DNA of 64,000 nt. Source: Morinoia aosen. Lineage: Eukaryota > Arthropoda > Malacostraca > Amphipoda > Talitridae. The translations under genes were made by a program, and so were the position numbers. The stretch covers positions 24,422,683 through 24,486,682 of the forward strand of contig CM059560.1 of NCBI GenBank assembly GCA_030386875.1, in the 5' to 3' direction. The notes beneath the pieces were generated by a model. It saw only the letters and a list, made by a program, of their open reading frames with translations. It searched no databases and was not told where the DNA came from. Positions 53,201-59,200 of this stretch are shown in pieces; within the stretch, counting starts at the first letter, position 1, and the number at the start of each line of letters is the position of its first letter.

Positions 53201-56200
53201 CAAATAGCCTATATATTATTTGCAATGAAATGCCTCCCGATATTAGACGAAATTATCTCTCACTCTGCTACTACTACAAGGTCCGAAGTCAGCACGGAAA
53301 CCCCGCTTTTAGTTGCACTGTAACGGCGAGCAATAGACTACTCTTTCAAAATAGGAGAATAACCCCAACTTTGGCCATCAGAATACAAATACTAATAGAA
53401 AAATTAAGTTTGAGGAAAAACCGAATTAAACCAGACTTTTCCTACCGACTATTAAACATTGATACCCCTACATGGGCTTTAACAAAACCAACTATAAATA
53501 CAGAACTAACCGAACTCCCAAAGAACGAAACTCCCGAATACATAATCCGGCGAGAGCATAAAAGAATAACAAAAGAACAATATGATGGATACGTGACCAT
53601 ATACACGGACGGCTCACGAGGGGAGGGTGGCACAGGAGCGGCGGCAGTATGTGGCACTATTGTTCGCACTGCAACACTTCCGAAGGAAGCCTCAATATAT
53701 TCAGCTGAAATACACGCCATTCACTTGGCCCTTAACATCATTAGAGATAAAAGAGATAAAAACTATGTAATTTACTGTGACTCTTTGAGTGTCGTCAACG
53801 GCCTAAATTGCGAGACACATCACCCAGTACTACGCCGAATACAACACGAAATACACGACGTGCAAAAAAGTGGCAAACTCATCAACATATGCTGGATCCC
53901 CTCCCATGTCGGAATAGGCGGTAACGACGCTGCAGATACCGCAGCTAAGAACGCTACCCGAAGACCCGAAGAATTCATTCTTATTTGCCACTCAGACTGG
54001 AAACCATTAATACAACAAAAGATGATTGACCAGTGGAAGACTAGGTGGGAAAATTGCAGAGACAGGTTGAGGGAAATACAGCCATCACCAGGCACGAAAT
54101 TGGAACTAGGTAAAATATCACGTAAAGAGGAAATAATAGTTAACAGACTCAGAATAGGACACACATTCTTAACGCATGGCTACCTGATGAACAACGAGAT
54201 ACCTGATATTGCACCAGTATGCGAGTTTTGCAACAACTCAACACTAACTGTCAAACACCTAATCATAGAATGTGAAAGTCTAACAATTAGTAGAAATTGT
54301 ATAAAGGCTTGCCAAACGCTACAACCTACCGTCGAGACGGTATTGGGACGCCATTTAGACGTCAAGGAATTAATGAACTATCTTCGTGTGATAGATGTCT
54401 ACGACCTAATTTAAATGTTTCAGTAACTTTGAATTGCAATTGACTTACCTTTAATGATGAGTTTCTAAATCAACCTTTCGATCGCAGACGACATGCATAA
54501 AGGGGAGCAGTAAAGGACCCGTGTCCGTGCTTTAATGTTGATTGTATCATCCCAGGGGAAAAATGTGAGGGCCCGAGCTGAGAGTTAGGTAGGCTTTCTT
54601 TTTGTTGAAATAAAATATTTTTTGTTATGTTAAGGACCACCTTTTTCGGTTCACTACTGTCCTGTTTTTCAGCATCTCTGACTTTCTTCTTCAACTTTTA
54701 TCTTATTTCATGAATTTCTTTCTCATCTTACTGTTTCTATGCCCCTTCAGCATAGATTCCTCATTTTCTTATCTCCATACTAAATGGTGCCTTCCTCCTT
54801 CCTCTCTTCGATACGCTCTATTTTGTAGCGGTTAGGGAGGCTTAAACTAACTTATAATCTTAATCTTAATCTTCTTATTTGGTATTATTGATTGTGTGAA
54901 CATTTCATTTTTTAAAAGCTATTACGGTTGTAAGTAGGTCATTAGTTTTGTAACGCTTCAATTTCCACGTTTGAAGGAAGAAGAGTTCATTTGATACATA
55001 TTTGTAGAAGGCTTCATTTACAAAATTTTCAATAAAGTGAGATGTGTACGTTAGAACTTATGTGAGCCTTTTTGAAGAAGTATTTTCATTGTTACCTATC
55101 ACTTGAAATCTCACTTTTCCGGCCCCATGAAGAATTCATTATGTATGGTAAGAATATTTAGCTATAATGTTCTTAGTGTTTAGCTTTAAAAATAAAATGA
55201 AGCATGAAGCGTTTCAAGAATTATTAAGAGTATGTAAAGTATAATTCAAACCATAGTACAATTTACTAAGACAAACCGGGGTGCCCAAGTAAACAAATGA
55301 ATGAACTTCCTAACATTTTGGCAATAGGAGTTAAATATAAAACGTAATTGCCAGAGCCTGGACACCGAAGCGGAGACGATGATCGGAGATTGTGTCCTCG
55401 GTGCCCTGGCGTCGGCGTACTTCGCTCATTTGAAGCCCTCCGAAATTGCAGCGCAACTCACAGACTGCTCCAAAATATTAGAAGAGGAAACAATACCAGT
55501 AAACAAGGACTTGAGGTACAATTATTGAAAAAAATTACCCGTTCATTTTTTTCGAATTCTAACTCGTTGAATTTTGTTTCTCGAATGGTGAAGGGGAGTT
55601 GTGACGTCAGGACTGGAATGGCCTGCTGTCCTACTAAATAGATATGGTGTGGGTAAGAGTTATATTGGGAAGTAAAACCAGACGCCTGAGTCATTAGAAT
55701 TTTTCAAAATTTCAAACAAGCCTCTATCAACAAAAGTTTATGATAACGTACGGCAGAGCAGCCTTTACGGCAGGTCCGAAGTTTCAAGCTATTCATCATG
55801 CCTTCTCTGTTTTTACCTTGGAACAGAAAGAAAATGTTTTCGCTCGCTTTATTTCATTCTGACATGTAACAACTTTGTTGTTTCGAGAGGCCAGGAAGTG
55901 TCATTGACATTCTGTGGCATGCTCAACAATTAATTAATAATTCTCTAACGAGTAATTTATTTTTTCTTCGCTACTCGGTGAATAAAACACGATATTAACG
56001 TAATGATATTCGCCTAATACGATATTAGCAAATTTTGAGAGTCTGTGTCCCAGTTCAGGCTCGTTTAAAAGGCAAGTCTACTTCCTTACCGAGGGAAGGT
56101 TTGAGGTTTACGTAAAATTTCCGAACCGCCTTCATAAGAATTCTTATTCTCTCATTAAAGAAGAACTGTGTAGATCCAAGAAAATTGAATGGCATGTACA

Positions 56201-59200
56201 ATGAATAAGAAATTGTTATTTTTTAATTTGGTGTTGCCTAAACTTGCTTCGTTTTCTTGCATGAAAAATATTTATTTTGTCTTGTACTTCGGGATAAATG
56301 AAATGCACTTTGAACTTCAGAAGGATCGATCCACAGAAGAACCTCGAGTTGTGATCTTGAGTAATTTTTTCCTTGAACGGGCTGTGTCACCCTTATATCT
56401 CAATTTTCAAATTTGAACCTAAAATACCATAGTGACGGGTCGAGAAATGTGCGCTTCTATCTGTATTTAAGAAAACGTATATAGCTAAATTATCTTTTGT
56501 ATAATTACAAACATCGTTTGGTACTGATGTGGGGCTCAAAATAGTAGGGTACATTTCTCCATAAGAATGTAACGTAATTATTCTCATAATTCTTTCTTAA
56601 AAGATAAAACAACGGGTTGACTAAACACAATTGTATTCTCAAAGCTACTTAAGGAGAGACAACTATTGTAATTATGGACAATCAGCGTTCCAACGAAGGA
56701 GATGTGAGGCCTTGAGCTGAAAGTTAGGGAGGTATTCTTTTCATTTCTGAGTCTGTTTTTTGCTTTGTTTCTTACCATCTTTTCGGTCCAGTGATGTCCG
56801 CTTTTTATAGTACCAATTGCATTCTTCTCCAAAGCTTATCTCGTTTCAAAAACTTTTCCAATCTTATTGTTTCTCAGCGCAGGGCGTGGTGACACACCTG
56901 GTACTTAGATTCCCCATTCCTTTGATTTCATTCTGAATAATTGTTTTTTCCTTCCTCTTACGCCTTTCTCAAATCCACCTTTTGTTGTGATTTTGGAGGC
57001 TTAAACTAACTTATAATCTAACATTGTATTTTCAAAGGTGCAACAACTGAGATCTGTTACTATGAAGGCAATCAAATTACGTACTATATCTCATCTGAAT
57101 CTCGATCGAATTATACCGAGTATCTAACTTAGATCACACTATCCCATTTCTTATAAATTGGTCACATCTTTTAAAACTTGAAATTATCCTCGCCATTCTT
57201 ACCGATGACCAATTGTACGGATCCCCACGCACAACCTAATTTCTAAAGTTTTTTTCAGCGAACTGAGCAGGTCAGTGAGCAGCCGAGCCGAGCAAGAGGC
57301 CTGGGCCCGAGCAGGGCTGGACGCGCACCGCTCCTGCCGCTGTCAGGCTGCCGTGCTGCTCGCCTCTAGCCGGCCTCTCCTCGTCGCCGACCCTGACCAG
57401 CTGGTCTGCACTCCCTGCTCTGTTTTCTCAAGTTTTGTTCTATTTTGTACTTCCGTAGCAATCATGTCGTGAGAAGTTTAGGCAGCTGAAGTTTTATCTA
57501 CTTCTTACGATGATCTATATTGTTTCCCTTCGTGAAAGACGGCTATCTAGCTGCGGAGCGAAGTTTAGGTAGCTGAAGCTTTAGCCATGTGTCTGTTGTA
57601 ATTTGTGTTTGCTAACTTTCTGTTTTTTTCAAATTCGCTGAAATTGACCCCTGTGACATAAGAGAAACCTCTTTAGGAGAGTAGATTTTAAGTGTGTAAA
57701 AGTAGAATGGTGTGGGCATCCATGTTACTATGACGTCATCACAAGACTTGATGAATGTAACTCGTAATAAATTAATAAATTTTGCAGTGCGAGTCAAACA
57801 GGACAAAAACTATATAGTTCAAAACTCAGGGTGTGTCACTCACGAGGGAAAGGCATTTCAAAATATTAGATGCCTTGATGTCAAATTTTGAAACTCGACG
57901 TACGACCGAGTTATAAATATTATCTCAGTGCATCATTTCAATCCGAACTATTGGGCACAATGTACTCAAAACTTATTATCATGCAACTGAAATTACAGCT
58001 AGCATTGTTTCCCCCTCAATATATCAATTTGACTGAGATTCAAATTCTTTCCAGGTGTTGCCATTCCTGGAAAAAATTTTCGAGGACTCAAGAGGGATAA
58101 TTCTTCTAAGTTTCGGTCAGAGGGACATAATGCTGAAGCTTAGCGAGGCCCTGATGGTCGGGGACAAGCCCATCGTCATCCAGCACGTCCTTGCATCGTA
58201 CGTCGCCGCACTCGAATCCATACTCCGATTTACGGCTAACTATGTACGTACCAAAACTTAGGAACTTAATGTATTCGTAGTAGGCAAACGAATATGTTTC
58301 GTTCAACACATGTCTATAAAATTTTAATCTATTCTCCCTGTAGACGAGCAGTCATGCCTCATAACTAATGTGGATATCGCTGAACGACTTCTCTGATCTA
58401 TCATAAGAACCGAGTTGTTTAGTAGAATTCTTAATTTTGATATGGGGTATTTTTACATATTTGATCAAAGGTGTAGAGCTACTTCTCCAGCTGTTAAAAA
58501 ATTTAATATTGCAATGTGGAGCCAGGAAATCAAAACGAAATAACGATTTCTTATTGTGGTCACTGTGGCCCAGTGATAGAGAGCGCGCTCCTTTCATGAG
58601 AAGAGTCGCCGGTTCGATTCGCAGTGGTGCCAGCGTGGCAAATCTCCCTCTAGGAAAGAAAAAAAACACCCACAATTCCTCGTTCCATCCAGGTGTAAGA
58701 AGAGAGTACCGGATCGACCATGGTAATTGTCATTACGTCCGATGATGTTAGTTTTTATGTATTTAAGAAACCGATGTACAAGGCTTGATTGGAGTGAAAC
58801 GCCATATATCATTTGTGCAGCTACTTTCATCAACTGCATCATCTGTAAAAAAAGGCCGCGATGGACATATATCAAAATCCCGCAGTCCGTCACCAGCGAA
58901 GGCTGAGAGGACTCAGACTAGGGATGCAGCCAGTTCGCCAGGAGTAGATGAAGACGCGGCTGAGGGAGTGAAGTGCCGCCTAGTACTCGTGTGCGGTGAA
59001 GCTGCGCTAGACATCCACCCATGCATTGCCCCTCTGGTGACGAAGTTATACTTCGGCATCATGTCTTCGGTGTTAGAAGAAAGACTTCTCGAGTAAGTTA
59101 AATAATTTGTTTCTTCATTGATCATGATGCAGGGCCATTTTAGATTTGGTTTTATTATCTTCAAAGATAAGTCTTTGATGTAAAATTGGTGATTCGCGCC

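Larger units (their letters stand above)
47597..54549 (+). mobile_element. Jockey-like LINE J2, full length, nested in SINE copy 7
   Basis: A 6953-bp element flanked by a perfect TCCCAGGGGAA (47586-47596 and 54550-54560). Same layout as J1: structured 5' UTR, two-module ORF1, ORF2, and a short 3' UTR ending GTTGATTGTATCA. Only one indel in ORF1 and two nonsense codons in ORF2 were found, so it is younger or better kept than J1. Confidence 0.93.

Noticed and set aside
58560..58635. tRNA gene
   Set aside because: A- and B-box-like sequences are present but the acceptor and D stems do not pair, and an unrelated body follows: a tRNA-derived SINE.
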